DNA of 64,000 nt from Endozoicomonas sp. GU-1 (GCF_027366395.1 NZ_CP114771.1:4278001-4342000), one strand, 5' to 3'. Positions 27,099-38,776 are shown, counted from the stretch's first letter. Numbers and translations are program-made. The notes: generated by a model not told the origin, from the letters alone.

Positions 27099-28070
27099 AT
27101 GAGTAAGCAGATTCTCGTGCTAGGCAGTATTAATGTTGACCATGTTCTGAGGGTTGATTGTTTTCCCAAACCAGGCCAGACCATCACCGCTTCATCTTAC
27201 GACATTATGGCAGGAGGCAAAGGCGCTAATCAGGCAGTAGCCTGTGCCCGCCTTGGTGGCAATACATTTATGATGGCAGCGATCGGGCAGGATGATCCGG
27301 GGCGGGAAATAGTACAGCAGCTGAGTGATGAAGGTATTGATACATCGGCAATTACTGAAATAGTGGATGCCCAAACAGGGGTGGCCCTGATGTTCGTGAA
27401 TGCCAAAGGTGAAAATATGGTTGGCATTTCTGCTGGCGCTAATGGCTGCCTGAGTGAAGAGTATATTGAGCAGAAACATAGTTTGATCGCTGGTGCAGAT
27501 TATCTGCTCTTGCAGCAGGGGATTCCTGAATCTGTCATGCGACAGGCTGCTCATATTGCCAGGGGAAGCCATACTAAAGTTGCCTTGAGCCCCGCATCTG
27601 TCAAACCGTGTTCCGGGGATGACTTACTGACTGTGGATTTGATTACGCCTGATCAGACGGAGGCAGACATTCTTACCGGTATTAAAGTACTCGATGAAGC
27701 ATCGGCAACCCAGGCTGCTACTCTATTGCATGAGAAAGGTATTACTGACGTGGTGATCACCATGGGTCAGTATGGGGCCTATGCATCATCCATGACTTCA
27801 GGTCATCCTGAAGGGCTGATGGTTCCCGGGTTCCCGGTTAAGGCCGTTGATACAACGGCGGCTGGCGATACATTCAACGGTGCATTGCTGGTGGCCCTGG
27901 CGGAAGGAAAATCGCTTGAGGAAGCGACTTTTTTTGCCAATGCCAGTGCCGGCCTTTCGGTCATGAGTGCTGGTTCTCAGTCGTCTATTCCCTATCGTTT
28001 TCAGGTTGAGGAATTTATTCAGTGCGATCAGGAAATTGCCGATGCTGCGGCAACCCCGGATACCTCATGA
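27099..28070 (+). CDS. rbsK: Ribokinase
   Basis: A 323-residue PfkB-family sugar kinase that phosphorylates D-ribose to ribose 5-phosphate, feeding the pentose phosphate pathway. The first PfkB signature AGGKGANQAVACARLGG is near residue 40, and the C-terminal signature with the catalytic aspartate, DTTAAGDTFNGALL, is near residue 255. The opening SINVDHV is typical of ribokinases. GGTGGTGAT upstream of the ATG at 27099 is a plausible ribosome-binding site. The next gene is transaldolase, another pentose phosphate enzyme, 137 bp downstream on the same strand. No ribose transporter genes are adjacent, so ribose may come from nucleoside breakdown. Confidence 0.93.
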   Translation: MSKQILVLGSINVDHVLRVDCFPKPGQTITASSYDIMAGGKGANQAVACARLGGNTFMMAAIGQDDPGREIVQQLSDEGIDTSAITEIVDAQTGVALMFVNAKGENMVGISAGANGCLSEEYIEQKHSLIAGADYLLLQQGIPESVMRQAAHIARGSHTKVALSPASVKPCSGDDLLTVDLITPDQTEADILTGIKVLDEASATQAATLLHEKGITDVVITMGQYGAYASSMTSGHPEGLMVPGFPVKAVDTTAAGDTFNGALLVALAEGKSLEEATFFANASAGLSVMSAGSQSSIPYRFQVEEFIQCDQEIADAAATPDTS

Positions 28071-28207
28071 TGCTGGTATTTCTTTGATATGAAAGGTGAA
28101 TACGGATACCCTCGTTGATTAAAGACGAAAACATTGATGGTAAATTTTTAAAGTGCTTATCAGGCTCCATGCACCCAGCTGTTTGCTTGGCTGGAAGAAG
28201 GTACAGT

Positions 28208-29160
28208 ATGCAAAATCAGCTCGACCAATTAAAAAAAATGACCAAGGTTGTGGCCGATACCGGTGATATCGAAGCCATCCGTCGCTACCAGCCGGTTGAT
28301 GCGACGACCAATCCTTCACTGATTTTAAAAGCCGCGCAGCTACCGGCGTATAAAAAGCTGGTTGATGAAGCCATTGCCTTTGGGCGCAATCATTCTACAG
28401 AAAAAGCGGTCAGTGCCCGTTATGCCTGTGACTGGTTGACGGTCGGTATTGGCAAAGAGATTCAGCAGGTAGTGCCGGGCTTTGTGTCAACGGAAGTGGA
28501 TGCACGACTGTCGTTTAATACGGGCGCGACGATTCAAAAGGCCAGGCAGCTGATTGATCTCTATAAAGAGCAGGGCGCTGATAGTGAGCGGGTGCTGATC
28601 AAAATAGCGTCTACCTGGGAAGGTATCAAAGCGGCGGAGGTTCTGGAAAAAGAAGGTGTTCGTTGTAATCTGACCTTGCTGTTCAGTTTTGCCCAGGCCC
28701 AGGCCTGTGCCGAAGCCGGTGCTTATTTGATTTCCCCGTTTGTTGGCCGGATTCTCGACTGGTACAAAAAGCAGAAGGCCGGGATTTTACTGCTTCACAA
28801 GACCCCGGCGTGCAGTCGGTCACCCGTATCTACAACTACTTCAAACAACATGGCTACAACACCGTGGTGATGGGAGCCAGTTTCCGAAATACCGGTGAGA
28901 TTACTCAGTTAGCCGGTTGTGATTGCCTGACGATTGGTCCTGACCTTCTCGTTCAGCTGGAATCATCCGGGCAACTGCTTGAACAAAAGTTGTTTGCCGA
29001 CTCACCAGTGTGTCGTGATGAAAAAGTGGTTCTGGATGAGGCTGCATTTCGCTGGGCGATGAACGACGATGCCATGGCAACGGAAAAGCTGGCTGAGGGT
29101 ATCAGAAAGTTTGCTGAAGATCAGATTAAGCTGGAAAAGCAAATGCTTGATGCAATTTAG
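28208..29160 (+). pseudogene. tal: Transaldolase gene with a one-base frameshift
   Basis: The product is a class I transaldolase (E. coli TalB length, about 317 residues), which moves a three-carbon unit between sugar phosphates. The first frame, from ATG 28208 (SD-like GAAGG upstream), carries [11 protein letters not shown], the Schiff-base lysine region [15 protein letters not shown], and [13 protein letters not shown]. It then leaves frame at a run of five A at 28766-28770. The other frame continues [20 protein letters not shown] and ends at 29160. One more A would restore a full-length enzyme. Every other motif is intact, so this may be a sequencing error or a very recent mutation. It follows rbsK. 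Confidence 0.8.
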
Positions 29161-29180
29161 CCCTGATACACATAAACAAG

Positions 29181-29209
29181 AGCCTTCCCAAGGGCCCCTG
29201 GGAATGGCT
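29181..29209. terminator. Hairpin between convergent genes
   Basis: AGCCTTCCCA and TGGGAATGGCT pair around an 8-base GC-rich loop, between the transaldolase stop and the convergent thioesterase gene. There is no clear T-run on either side, so termination is only suggested by position. Confidence 0.4.
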
Positions 29210-29235
29210 ATTGGTGATCAAAATACGACAGAAGG

Positions 29236-29649
29236 TTACATTTTCTTGGTTGCCATGGTAATACGGGATATGCAGGTGGGCCTGCCCTGGTCATCCTCAA
29301 TCTTGATCTCCCACACCTGGGTACTGCGGCCGATATGAATGGGGCGGGTTGTGCCGGTCACTTTTCCGGACGTGGCTGAGCGAAGATGATTGGCGTTGAT
29401 TTCCAGGCCAACACAGTAGGCTCCGTCTTCACAGCACAGGTTGGCGGCAATGCTGCCCAGTGTTTCAGCGAGAACCACCGAAGCACCACCATGCAGCAGT
29501 CCCATGGGCTGAATGGTTCTGCGGTCAACTGGCATGGTGCCCTGGAGAAAGTCGTCTCCTACTTCGGTGATCTCAATACCCAAATGGTCACACATGTTTT
29601 CCTTGAATGCCGCGGTTTCAGTACTGTAAGGCCTTTTCCAGATGGACAT
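29236..29649 (-). CDS. Hotdog-fold thioesterase (PaaI/YbdB/MenI type)
   Basis: A 137-residue single hotdog-domain protein of the acyl-CoA thioesterase group that includes YbdB/EntH and the menaquinone-pathway hydrolase MenI. The core motif MGLLHGGASVVLAETLGS holds the usual HGG and the acidic residue of the active site. These enzymes hydrolyse aromatic or acyl thioesters in the cytoplasm; the substrate cannot be chosen from sequence, and no enterobactin or menaquinone genes are adjacent. I start at ATG 29649 (MSIWKRPY), preceded by AAAAGG, rather than at 29676, which would add MPKKRKGKK. Its stop faces the transaldolase gene, and it lies downstream of the DUF523 gene on the same strand with a 33-bp gap. 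Confidence 0.87.
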   Translation of the reverse strand: MSIWKRPYSTETAAFKENMCDHLGIEITEVGDDFLQGTMPVDRRTIQPMGLLHGGASVVLAETLGSIAANLCCEDGAYCVGLEINANHLRSATSGKVTGTTRPIHIGRSTQVWEIKIEDDQGRPTCISRITMATKKM

Positions 29650-29682
29650 CTTTTTTCCTTTTCTCTTTTTTGGCACTGATTA

Positions 29683-30711
29683 TCAGATCCGGTTGCGCAA
29701 GCCCAGCTGATCCGGGTGAGGCGTCAGGTAGGTTTGTCGTTGAACATATACACTACCATGATTGTCTATGAAATGCCGTAGCATGGTCATGGGGGCAATA
29801 AGGGGGATCATTTCCTGACGGTACTCTTCAATCAACGTCAGCAGTTGCTTTCTCTCTTTGCCATCGACGCTCTTTTTCACATATCCGAGGATATGCATCA
29901 TGGCATTGGTGTGAGATTTTCGATTGGCCCGTCGTTTCAGGGCGCTCATAAAGTTGCGCAGGTACTCCTCCAGCAGTTCATGCAGATTCGCTTTGCTGCC
30001 TTTGGCCACGATTTGGCCCAGTAACTCATACCCCTGAGGATAATGGGCCATGATCATGTACTTGTGAGTAGAGTGAAAGTCGACCAGGGCGGCATAAGAT
30101 GGCCCTGCCATCACGGTTTTCTGCCAACGGTCATAGGCGTAAACCCGGGTGAAAAAATTTTCACAGAGTATCGGGTCGTGCAGCCTGCCTTCTTCTTCTA
30201 TTGGCAGCAGCGGGTTGCTCTCCATAAATGCCCTGGCATAGGCCCCCGGTGCACTTTCGCCCAGCGGGTGGCCATTGTCATGGTACACCTTGACCCTTGC
30301 CATGCCGCAGCTGGGGGACTTCTGCATCAGAATATAGCCGCAAATGTGTGATAGCTGATCAGACATATCATGACCATACTGCGTCAGGGCATTCGTTACA
30401 TCCAGGCTGGCATTTTCCGTGCCGACTACCCGGATTTGCAACTGCTTATCGGGCGCAGACGATGAACTTTGGCCGGTAGTTTGTGATGCTTCAGCCAGTT
30501 GGCCGACCAGTCGGATGGGCTCTCTGGGGGTTCCCAGCCCGATAGCCATCTCAGGACAGACCGGCTCAAAGTGGAAGAATTTATCCAGCGTGTTGACACA
30601 AAAAGACGAGCGTTTGTGCCCACCGTTATAGCGCACTTTATGGCCCAAAAGGCAGGAGCTGATGCCCAGTGTGATCTGTTTTTCAGGCTCAGGTATGGAA
30701 ACGATAGCCAC
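29683..30711 (-). CDS. DUF523 and DUF1722 (YbgA) two-domain protein
   Basis: A 342-residue cytoplasmic protein. Residues 1-165 match DUF523: GISSCLLGHKVRYNGGHKRS, CPEMAIGLGTPREPIRL and a conserved SPSCG segment, rich in cysteines that could bind a metal or cluster. Residues 195-320 match the YbgA-like DUF1722 domain (MIMAHYPQGYELLGQIVAKG, then KRRANRKSHTNAMMHILGY). The fused arrangement is common in gammaproteobacteria, where it is often encoded near photolyase genes, but no photolyase is seen here. Its exact function is unknown. It is followed by the thioesterase gene on the same strand, and 930 bp without genes lie upstream. Confidence 0.88.
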   Translation of the reverse strand: MAIVSIPEPEKQITLGISSCLLGHKVRYNGGHKRSSFCVNTLDKFFHFEPVCPEMAIGLGTPREPIRLVGQLAEASQTTGQSSSSAPDKQLQIRVVGTENASLDVTNALTQYGHDMSDQLSHICGYILMQKSPSCGMARVKVYHDNGHPLGESAPGAYARAFMESNPLLPIEEEGRLHDPILCENFFTRVYAYDRWQKTVMAGPSYAALVDFHSTHKYMIMAHYPQGYELLGQIVAKGSKANLHELLEEYLRNFMSALKRRANRKSHTNAMMHILGYVKKSVDGKERKQLLTLIEEYRQEMIPLIAPMTMLRHFIDNHGSVYVQRQTYLTPHPDQLGLRNRI

Positions 30712-31641
30712 TTGTTATTCTCCACTTTACAATCGAAATACACGCCCTGGTTAATATCGCCAGTTACTGGCAGTTCCTTTGCCTGTCAGCGGTTGAAAAC
30801 AGGTATAACTCTACATTGCTGTTAAGGCAAGAGTGATGTGCCTATAAGTCTCTCCATCATCTAACTGCCTGTGCAGTAAGGCTTTTTTAATGGATTGCAG
30901 TGTCTCATTGGCGAGTCGGTTTTGCCGGTATACAGCACAGATTTTTCCTGCATAAGACGACACTATTATCACAGTCGTACAGGAATTAACCCGACCCGGA
31001 TCATTCCGAAAGCCCTGTCCCGGACTTGCAAAACATTACCAGCAGGATATTAACGGTATTGGAATGCCTGATTTGAGGTGGGCATAAGTAGTTAACCAAA
31101 TGAAATCATATATTTCTGACTAAGTTGTCAGTCACTCTGCGGCGTTGCAACTCCGGTCACATAGCTACGGCTATGCTCCCTACGTTGCGCCTTGCATAGC
31201 AACTGCCCACTTAGCCAGAAATATACGATTCCATTTGGCCAACTACTTAGGCTGCTTTCGATAGCGGAGGCATGGAGCCCGGATTTAGCCATCCGTTTCC
31301 GGTTTATAGAATCAGGGAACTTTTGACAATCTGCGCACACTAATATAGGGAAAGAAGTTGCACAGCCTGTGAAATCAACATCTGCTGGTAAAAGGTTGCA
31401 GTTTCAGGCTCTCTTCGCTATTGCCTGATCATCAGGTGATCTGGGTTCAGGTTTTGCCTGATGATCTACTGGCGTTCTCTGGTCTGATGAAGGCAGTTGC
31501 TTTTCTTGATATTTAGTATCAATAAATCAGTCAGTTGCATTCATCGGGTCATCTGATTAGTGAGAACTTTCAGATCATCTGACTGTCCAAATGGCGGAGT
31601 AATTATTTTGTTGGAGCAAAGTTTCTGGAGACTATTTTACC
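30712..31641. other. Gene-free stretch with a MITE and direct motifs
   Basis: No convincing gene lies in these 930 bp. The middle is a 165-bp inverted-repeat element (31085-31249). Downstream of it, from about 31400 to 31590, the motif TGATCATC/GATCATCTGA and variants recur at least five times in both orientations, for example GCCTGATCATCAGG and TCAGATCATCTGAC. They could be regulator sites for the GNAT gene at 31642 or decayed repeat DNA. Confidence 0.45.
31085..31249. repeat. MITE-like inverted-repeat element, 165 bp
   Basis: The two ends form an imperfect inverted repeat of about 48 bp, beginning TAAGTAGTTAACCAAATG on the left and ending with the complement of TAAGTAGTTGGCCAAATGG on the right. 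The differences between arms are mostly single substitutions. The centre carries a small hairpin, CATAGC-TACG-GCTATG. No coding capacity is credible. Size, ends and structure fit a miniature inverted-repeat transposable element mobilised in trans. Confidence 0.75.
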
Positions 31642-32142
31642 GTGCTGATTGTTACTGATACGCCCCGTCTGATACTTCGTACCTGGCAGTTACAGGATGT
31701 CGATGCGTACTCTGCCTTACTGGGCGAAACACCTGCCGGTGCCTCAGATGCCATGGCCACAGAGCCCGGAAGCCTTGCAGAAACCGAGTTGTGGCGCTAC
31801 CAGGCGGAACTGGATAAATGGGGGTGGTCGCGCTGGGCGGTGGTATTCAAAGAGAATAACCAGCTGATTGGCTATTGTGGCTTTTCTCCCTATGGCAAGC
31901 ATATTGAGATGAGCTGGCGCTTTTTACCCGCTTACCGCGGACAGGGGCTGGTGCTGGAAGCTGTTGAGGCAGTGACTCAGTTCGGGTTTAACCAACTGGG
32001 TATGGAAGAGATTATTTCTTATACAACCCCCACTAATGAGTTTGCCCAGGGCGTTATGCAACAACTGGGGATGACACTTGATCGCTTTGAGGGGTGGAGT
32101 ACTTGTACGGTTGCCCGTTACCGCATACAGTCACCGATATAA
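31642..32142 (+). CDS. GNAT acetyltransferase (RimJ/RimL type)
   Basis: A 166-residue N-acetyltransferase of the GNAT fold, starting TPRLILRTWQLQDVDAY, the usual opening of the RimJ/RimL branch. The acetyl-CoA binding loop is near residues 93-102 (PAYRGQGLVLEA), after the strand HIEMSWRF. The likely acceptor is an amine on a protein N-terminus or small molecule, which cannot be specified. It starts with GTG at 31642, with GGAG about 15 bases upstream. It lies downstream of a long gene-free stretch and about 100 bp before the HD-domain gene on the same strand. Confidence 0.83.
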   Translation: MLIVTDTPRLILRTWQLQDVDAYSALLGETPAGASDAMATEPGSLAETELWRYQAELDKWGWSRWAVVFKENNQLIGYCGFSPYGKHIEMSWRFLPAYRGQGLVLEAVEAVTQFGFNQLGMEEIISYTTPTNEFAQGVMQQLGMTLDRFEGWSTCTVARYRIQSPI

Positions 32143-32239
32143 ATCATGTGCTGAAAATATTCCGCAGCCACAGTACAATCACCATAAATAATTTCATTCT
32201 TTTAAATTTATCCCTCCACTTACAGTCTTTTTTGAACTC

Positions 32240-32914
32240 ATGAGCAATAGCAGCAGTGACATCCTGAGTAGCTGGGAGCAGAAAATTATCGCCTGGCTAC
32301 AATCCATGCACCACGACCATGATGACCACTCCCATGACTTTTCCCATTTTCAGCGGGTCTGGAAAACGGCGCAGCAGATCATAGATCTGGAGCAGGTGTC
32401 TGTGAATCCACTGGTGGTTCTCGCTGCCTGCTACTTTCACGATATTGTGGTGTTGCCAAAAGATCATCCTGAGAGGTCCAGGGCCTCTTCGCTGGCTGCC
32501 CTAAAGACCAGAACCTGCCTTGAGGATATGGGGTTTCCTGCTGAGTTGATTGATAACGTTTGTCACTCGGTGGCCAGTCACAGCTATTCTGCGGGCATTG
32601 CGCCCGAGACCATGGAAGCCAAAGTGGTTCAGGATGCGGATCGGATGGAGGCTCTGGGAGCTATCGGGCTGGCCCGGGTTTTTTATACATCGGGCCTGCT
32701 GCGGCGAAAAATGTTCGACCCCGAAGACCCATTGGCAGAGCACCGGGCCCTTGATGATCGCGAATACGCGCTGGATCATTTCCAGGTGAAGTTGCTGAAG
32801 CTGTCTGACACCATGCAGACGTCCGCCGGACGCAGAATGGCAGAGCGGAATTCTGAATACCTCAGGGAATATATGGGCAAGTTGCTTAAAGAGCTGGAGG
32901 GGGATTATTCCTGA
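32240..32914 (+). CDS. HD-domain phosphohydrolase
   Basis: A 224-residue protein with the HD metal-binding signature: a histidine-rich first segment HDFSHFQRVWKTA near residue 33, HD in ACYFHDIVV near residue 75, and the distal aspartate in QDADRMEALGAIGLARV near residue 135. Such YedJ-like enzymes hydrolyse phosphate esters or nucleotides with a divalent metal in the cytoplasm. The N-terminal run HHDHDDHSHDFSH is unusually rich in histidine and aspartate. It starts with ATG at 32240; a clear ribosome-binding site is not visible. It is followed by the TPP riboswitch of thiC. Confidence 0.87.
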   Translation: MSNSSSDILSSWEQKIIAWLQSMHHDHDDHSHDFSHFQRVWKTAQQIIDLEQVSVNPLVVLAACYFHDIVVLPKDHPERSRASSLAALKTRTCLEDMGFPAELIDNVCHSVASHSYSAGIAPETMEAKVVQDADRMEALGAIGLARVFYTSGLLRRKMFDPEDPLAEHRALDDREYALDHFQVKLLKLSDTMQTSAGRRMAERNSEYLREYMGKLLKELEGDYS

Positions 32915-32959
32915 CCCGGTACTACTTTTTCAGTTGGGGCACCTTTATAATCTTCCTAT

Positions 32960-33056
32960 CTTGTCGGAGTGCGAAAGCTGAGATCGCTGCATTTTATCGG
33001 ATATGTGCAGCAAATTCGTTGAACCTGCTCAGGGTAATACCTGCGAAGGGAACAAG
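32960..33056 (+). ncRNA. TPP (THI element) riboswitch
   Basis: The sequence carries the conserved parts of a thiamine pyrophosphate riboswitch: TGTCGGAGTGC, then GCTGAGATCGCTGC, a variable arm, and GAACCTGCTCAGGGTAATACCTGCGAAGGGAACAAG compared in pieces with the family consensus (CTGAGA; ACCTGATCTGGATAATGCCAGCGTAGGGAA). It lies about 200 bp upstream of thiC in the same orientation, the usual place. When TPP binds, expression of thiC should fall. Confidence 0.92.
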
Positions 33057-33163
33057 AGAAGAGAGTATCGGGTTGCTATCTGGTGGCTGGCTGATCACGC
33101 TTTTGGCCAACCATGCCTTGAATGTCTGAAAGCATTGTTTTGCTTTAAATCATGCAGCTTCTT

Positions 33164-33188
33164 GCTAACCTTGATGAGTCAAGTTAGC
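33164..33188 (+). terminator. Candidate expression platform of the thiC riboswitch
   Basis: GCTAAC-C-TTGA-loop TGAG-TCAA-GTTAGC forms a strong stem with one bulged C, followed by a mixed C/T stretch ending TTCCTTTTCTC. A second stem, AAAGCA with TGCTTT, lies at about 33130-33147. Either may be the terminator controlled by the riboswitch. The T-run is poor, so a translational or Rho-dependent mechanism is also possible. Confidence 0.4.
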
Positions 33189-33253
33189 CAAAACCGTCTA
33201 TTCCTTTTCTCTGGCCTGAGACACCGGCAAGCCATACCAATAACAATAGATAA

Positions 33254-36141
<2,888 letters not shown>

Positions 36142-36247
36142 CGGCGGTTTCCCTGATCCATCTGTTTTTGTTGGAGAAGGTGCAGTATAGAGCAGAGTTC
36201 CCGGGAGAAGCTATCAGGCATTGGGTCCGCTTAATGCTCTGGCCTGA

Positions 36248-36253
36248 TATAAT
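36248..36253 (+). promoter_or_regulatory. -10 box upstream of birA
   Basis: A perfect TATAAT lies 36 bp before the birA start. A well-spaced -35 box is not clear (TTGGGT is 21 bp upstream). It is the only promoter-like site seen between the divergent hisC and birA genes. Confidence 0.35.
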
Positions 36254-36289
36254 GTTCAGTTTCCTGACAGGTATGTGGATTTCCTATAA

Positions 36290-37288
36290 ATGGAAAAGGT
36301 ATTAGAACTTCTGGCTGATGGCGGTTTCCACTCCGGTGAGGCGCTGGGCAAGGCGTTGGGGATCAGTCGCGCTGCGATCTGGAAAAAGCTGAAAATGCTG
36401 GAAACGCTCGGCCTGCAAATTGATTCAGTCAAAGGCCGGGGATACAGGCTGCACCCGGGAGTTGAGTTGCTGGATAGTGAACGTATTCTCAATGCTCTGG
36501 CCCCATCCGTCAGAAAGTCGGTGGTTGTCCACACCTGTTTGAAAACAGCGTCTACCAATGATCTGGTCAGAGAGATTCCTGTTGCCAGCCCGTTAATAAA
36601 AGGGGTGTGTCTGGCAGAATATCAGACCAGCGGTCGTGGTCGGCGGGGCAGAGCCTGGGATAACCCCTTTGGTTCGACTATCAGCATGTCTGTACGTTGG
36701 TTTTACAGTGCTGGTATGGCATCCCTCGAAGGGCTGAGCCTGGCGGTCGGTCTGGCTGTACTGAAAGCACTTGAACGCAGCGGTGGCGGTGATCTCAAAC
36801 TGAAGTGGCCTAATGATCTGCTGTGGAACTCCCCCGACGGTTTTCGCAAGCTGAGTGGCATCCTGCTGGAAGTGCACGGAGACCCCACCGGAGACTGCGA
36901 GGTGATCATCGGTATTGGCGTCAATATTGCCCTGAGCCAGCAACAGATCAACAGTATCAGCCAGCCCGCAGTGGATATGCAGCGGGTGTGTGGTACCACA
37001 ATGAGCCGAAACCAGGTAGCCAGTGAGTTGATCAACGAGTTGTGCCGTACCCTGGATTTTTTCAGTCAGCAGGGCTTCAGCCATTTCCAAGACCAGTGGG
37101 AGCGCTATGATGCTTTTGCCGGGCAGGAGGTTGTTCTGGACGCTTCCGGTAAAATGGTGTCCGGCGTAGCTTCCGGGGTGAATGGTCATGGTGGGCTGTT
37201 ATTGCAGACCCGTGAAGGTATGATGACTTTCAATGGCGGTGAGGTTTCATTAAAGGCCGCGACACTCACAAAGAGCAAGTCATCATGA
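36290..37288 (+). CDS. birA: Bifunctional biotin ligase / biotin operon repressor
   Basis: A 332-residue BirA that attaches biotin to the acetyl-CoA carboxylase carrier protein and can repress biotin genes. Residues 1-60 form a winged helix (GEALGKALGISRAAIWKKLKML). The ligase domain has the biotinyl-AMP loop GRGRRGRAWDNPFG near residue 115 and KWPNDLLW near residue 170, followed by the C-terminal SH3-like domain. The helix-turn-helix suggests it is a true repressor, although no bio genes lie in the window. Its stop overlaps the start of coaX by 4 bp (ATGA), which shows translational coupling; this birA-coaX order is standard in Pseudomonas-like gammaproteobacteria. Confidence 0.95.
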   Translation: MEKVLELLADGGFHSGEALGKALGISRAAIWKKLKMLETLGLQIDSVKGRGYRLHPGVELLDSERILNALAPSVRKSVVVHTCLKTASTNDLVREIPVASPLIKGVCLAEYQTSGRGRRGRAWDNPFGSTISMSVRWFYSAGMASLEGLSLAVGLAVLKALERSGGGDLKLKWPNDLLWNSPDGFRKLSGILLEVHGDPTGDCEVIIGIGVNIALSQQQINSISQPAVDMQRVCGTTMSRNQVASELINELCRTLDFFSQQGFSHFQDQWERYDAFAGQEVVLDASGKMVSGVASGVNGHGGLLLQTREGMMTFNGGEVSLKAATLTKSKSS

Positions 37289-38052
37289 GAATTCTGGAAC
37301 TGGATGCAGGCAATAGCCGATTAAAATGGCGGCTACAGAATAGCGGCCATATCATCTCCCATGGTTTTCTTGCCAACAGCGAAGACTGGCAACACGAACT
37401 GCCCAAGCTGCTGGATCAAATTGGGCCGGTCGATTCGGCCAGGGCTGCCATTGTCTCCGGAGATGAGCATTTTGCGCAGTTGAGCGCTGCGGTTAATCAG
37501 CACTTGAATGTATCCCTGTTAAAGGCCGAGGTTAAAGAGCAGTGCCGGGGCGTGAAGGCTGCCTATCCCGGTCTGGGTGTTGATCGCTGGCTGGCTATGC
37601 TGGCGGCCCATCATCTGGACAGGGCAGAGAATAAAGAACCCTGCAATAAAATGGTGGTGAGCTGTGGTACTGCCATTACCATTGATTTGTTGAGTGACGG
37701 TGGGAACCACCAGGGTGGATATATTGTACCGGGTGTCGGCCTGATGAAGAGCATGCTGCATACCAGGACAGCACAACTTCCCATGGTAGCAGCAGAAGCG
37801 TCAACGATAATGCCCGGAACAAGCACTGCCGGGTGCATTAATAACGGTATTCTGGCGATGGCCGTAGCCATGATTAATACACAACAGGCGCAGTATAAAA
37901 CGGCTTGTGGCAAAGACTGCCTGGTTTATCTCACCGGAGGCGATGCTACCTTGATTCAGCCGTATCTGGGTGAGTGTTACCATCATCCCGCGCTGGTGAT
38001 GGATGGTCTGGCGCTTGCTTTCGAACAGGAGGGGAGTAACTCCATTATATAA
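37285..38052 (+). CDS. coaX: Type III pantothenate kinase
   Basis: A 255-residue type III pantothenate kinase, which performs the first step of coenzyme A synthesis, is not feedback-inhibited by CoA and needs a monovalent cation. Landmarks are the ATP-binding DAGNSRLKWRL at the N-terminus, GVDRWLAMLAAHH near residue 98, and the second phosphate-binding and metal region SCGTAITIDLL with GGYIVPGVGLMKSML. It overlaps birA by 4 bp and is followed directly by a SPOR-type gene. The three form one operon with the tRNA cluster downstream. No type I or II kinase is visible in this window. Confidence 0.95.
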   Translation: MRILELDAGNSRLKWRLQNSGHIISHGFLANSEDWQHELPKLLDQIGPVDSARAAIVSGDEHFAQLSAAVNQHLNVSLLKAEVKEQCRGVKAAYPGLGVDRWLAMLAAHHLDRAENKEPCNKMVVSCGTAITIDLLSDGGNHQGGYIVPGVGLMKSMLHTRTAQLPMVAAEASTIMPGTSTAGCINNGILAMAVAMINTQQAQYKTACGKDCLVYLTGGDATLIQPYLGECYHHPALVMDGLALAFEQEGSNSII

Positions 38053-38053
38053 A

Positions 38054-38776
38054 ATGCGTTTGACAGTAATTTTTCTTGTGTTTGCCAATATCAGTTACTT
38101 TGCCTGGGGCTCATGGCAGGAGTCCAGAGTGGGTTACTGGCTGCCTGAGAGTGATAGTGCCTATACTGAAGCCGCAGGTGAGCGGCTGATTCTGTTGACT
38201 GAGACGGAAGATTATCTTCAGTCTCTGCGGAATGAGACTGAAGTTCAGCCAACGTTGGAAACCTCGCTGTATTCCGGTGATACCGTCCAGGAATGTCTGA
38301 TCGTCGGGCCTTTGGCCAATGTGATCGAGGTGGATGAGTTGCAGCAGCGCCTGTTTGCCGTAGGTGTCAGCAGCAAAGAGCGTGCAGACGAAAGCAGTCA
38401 GCAGCAGGATTACTGGGTTCATATACCGCCACTGGCCAGCAGGGATGCGGCAATACGGCTGTTAAGGGAACTTCAGGCCCAGAGAATCGACAGCTTTGTG
38501 ATTACCCAGGGCGAACTGACCAATGGGATCTCGTTGGGGCTCTTTTCCCGCAGTGAATTTGCAAAAGCCGTAAGCCGTCGCTTAATGGATGCGGGCTATG
38601 AGGTCGCGATCAAGTCCCTGCCCAGAGTTCCTGAGCAATGGTGGCTTGAGATGGATGCCGCAGTAGAAGAAAAGCTGAGTACGTCATTCTGGGATGAGGC
38701 TACTGACCAGTTTCCTGAACTGAAAACCTTAAGAACGGCCTGCAAGAAGAATGATACGCTGAAAAAAGTGATGTAA
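38054..38776 (+). CDS. SPOR-domain-like membrane-anchored protein
   Basis: A 240-residue protein with one N-terminal membrane anchor (LTVIFLVFANISYFAWGSW), so most of it would lie in the periplasm. The segment from about residue 80 to 190 (ECLIVGPLANVIEVDELQQRL, then YWVHIPPLASRDAAIRLLRELQAQRI and FSRSEFAKAVSRRLMDAGYEVAI) has the alternating pattern of SPOR domains, which bind denuded peptidoglycan at the division site. I start at ATG 38054, two bases after the coaX stop, since this puts the anchor at the N-terminus; an earlier ATG at 38003 would overlap coaX. The birA-coaX-SPOR-tRNA order is conserved in relatives. Confidence 0.82.
   Translation: MRLTVIFLVFANISYFAWGSWQESRVGYWLPESDSAYTEAAGERLILLTETEDYLQSLRNETEVQPTLETSLYSGDTVQECLIVGPLANVIEVDELQQRLFAVGVSSKERADESSQQQDYWVHIPPLASRDAAIRLLRELQAQRIDSFVITQGELTNGISLGLFSRSEFAKAVSRRLMDAGYEVAIKSLPRVPEQWWLEMDAAVEEKLSTSFWDEATDQFPELKTLRTACKKNDTLKKVM

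Noticed and set aside
28115..28207. Upstream extension of transaldolase to 28115
   Set aside because: The extra residues ([15 protein letters not shown]) do not resemble the family, and ATG 28208 has a better ribosome-binding site and the usual MQNQLDQL start.
31128..31340. Minus-strand frame of 70 codons
   Set aside because: It runs through the inverted-repeat element and has no start signals or recognisable protein features.
38003..38053. Earlier start for the SPOR-type gene inside coaX
   Set aside because: It would add 17 residues before the membrane anchor and overlap coaX by 50 bp; ATG 38054 gives a normal anchor.
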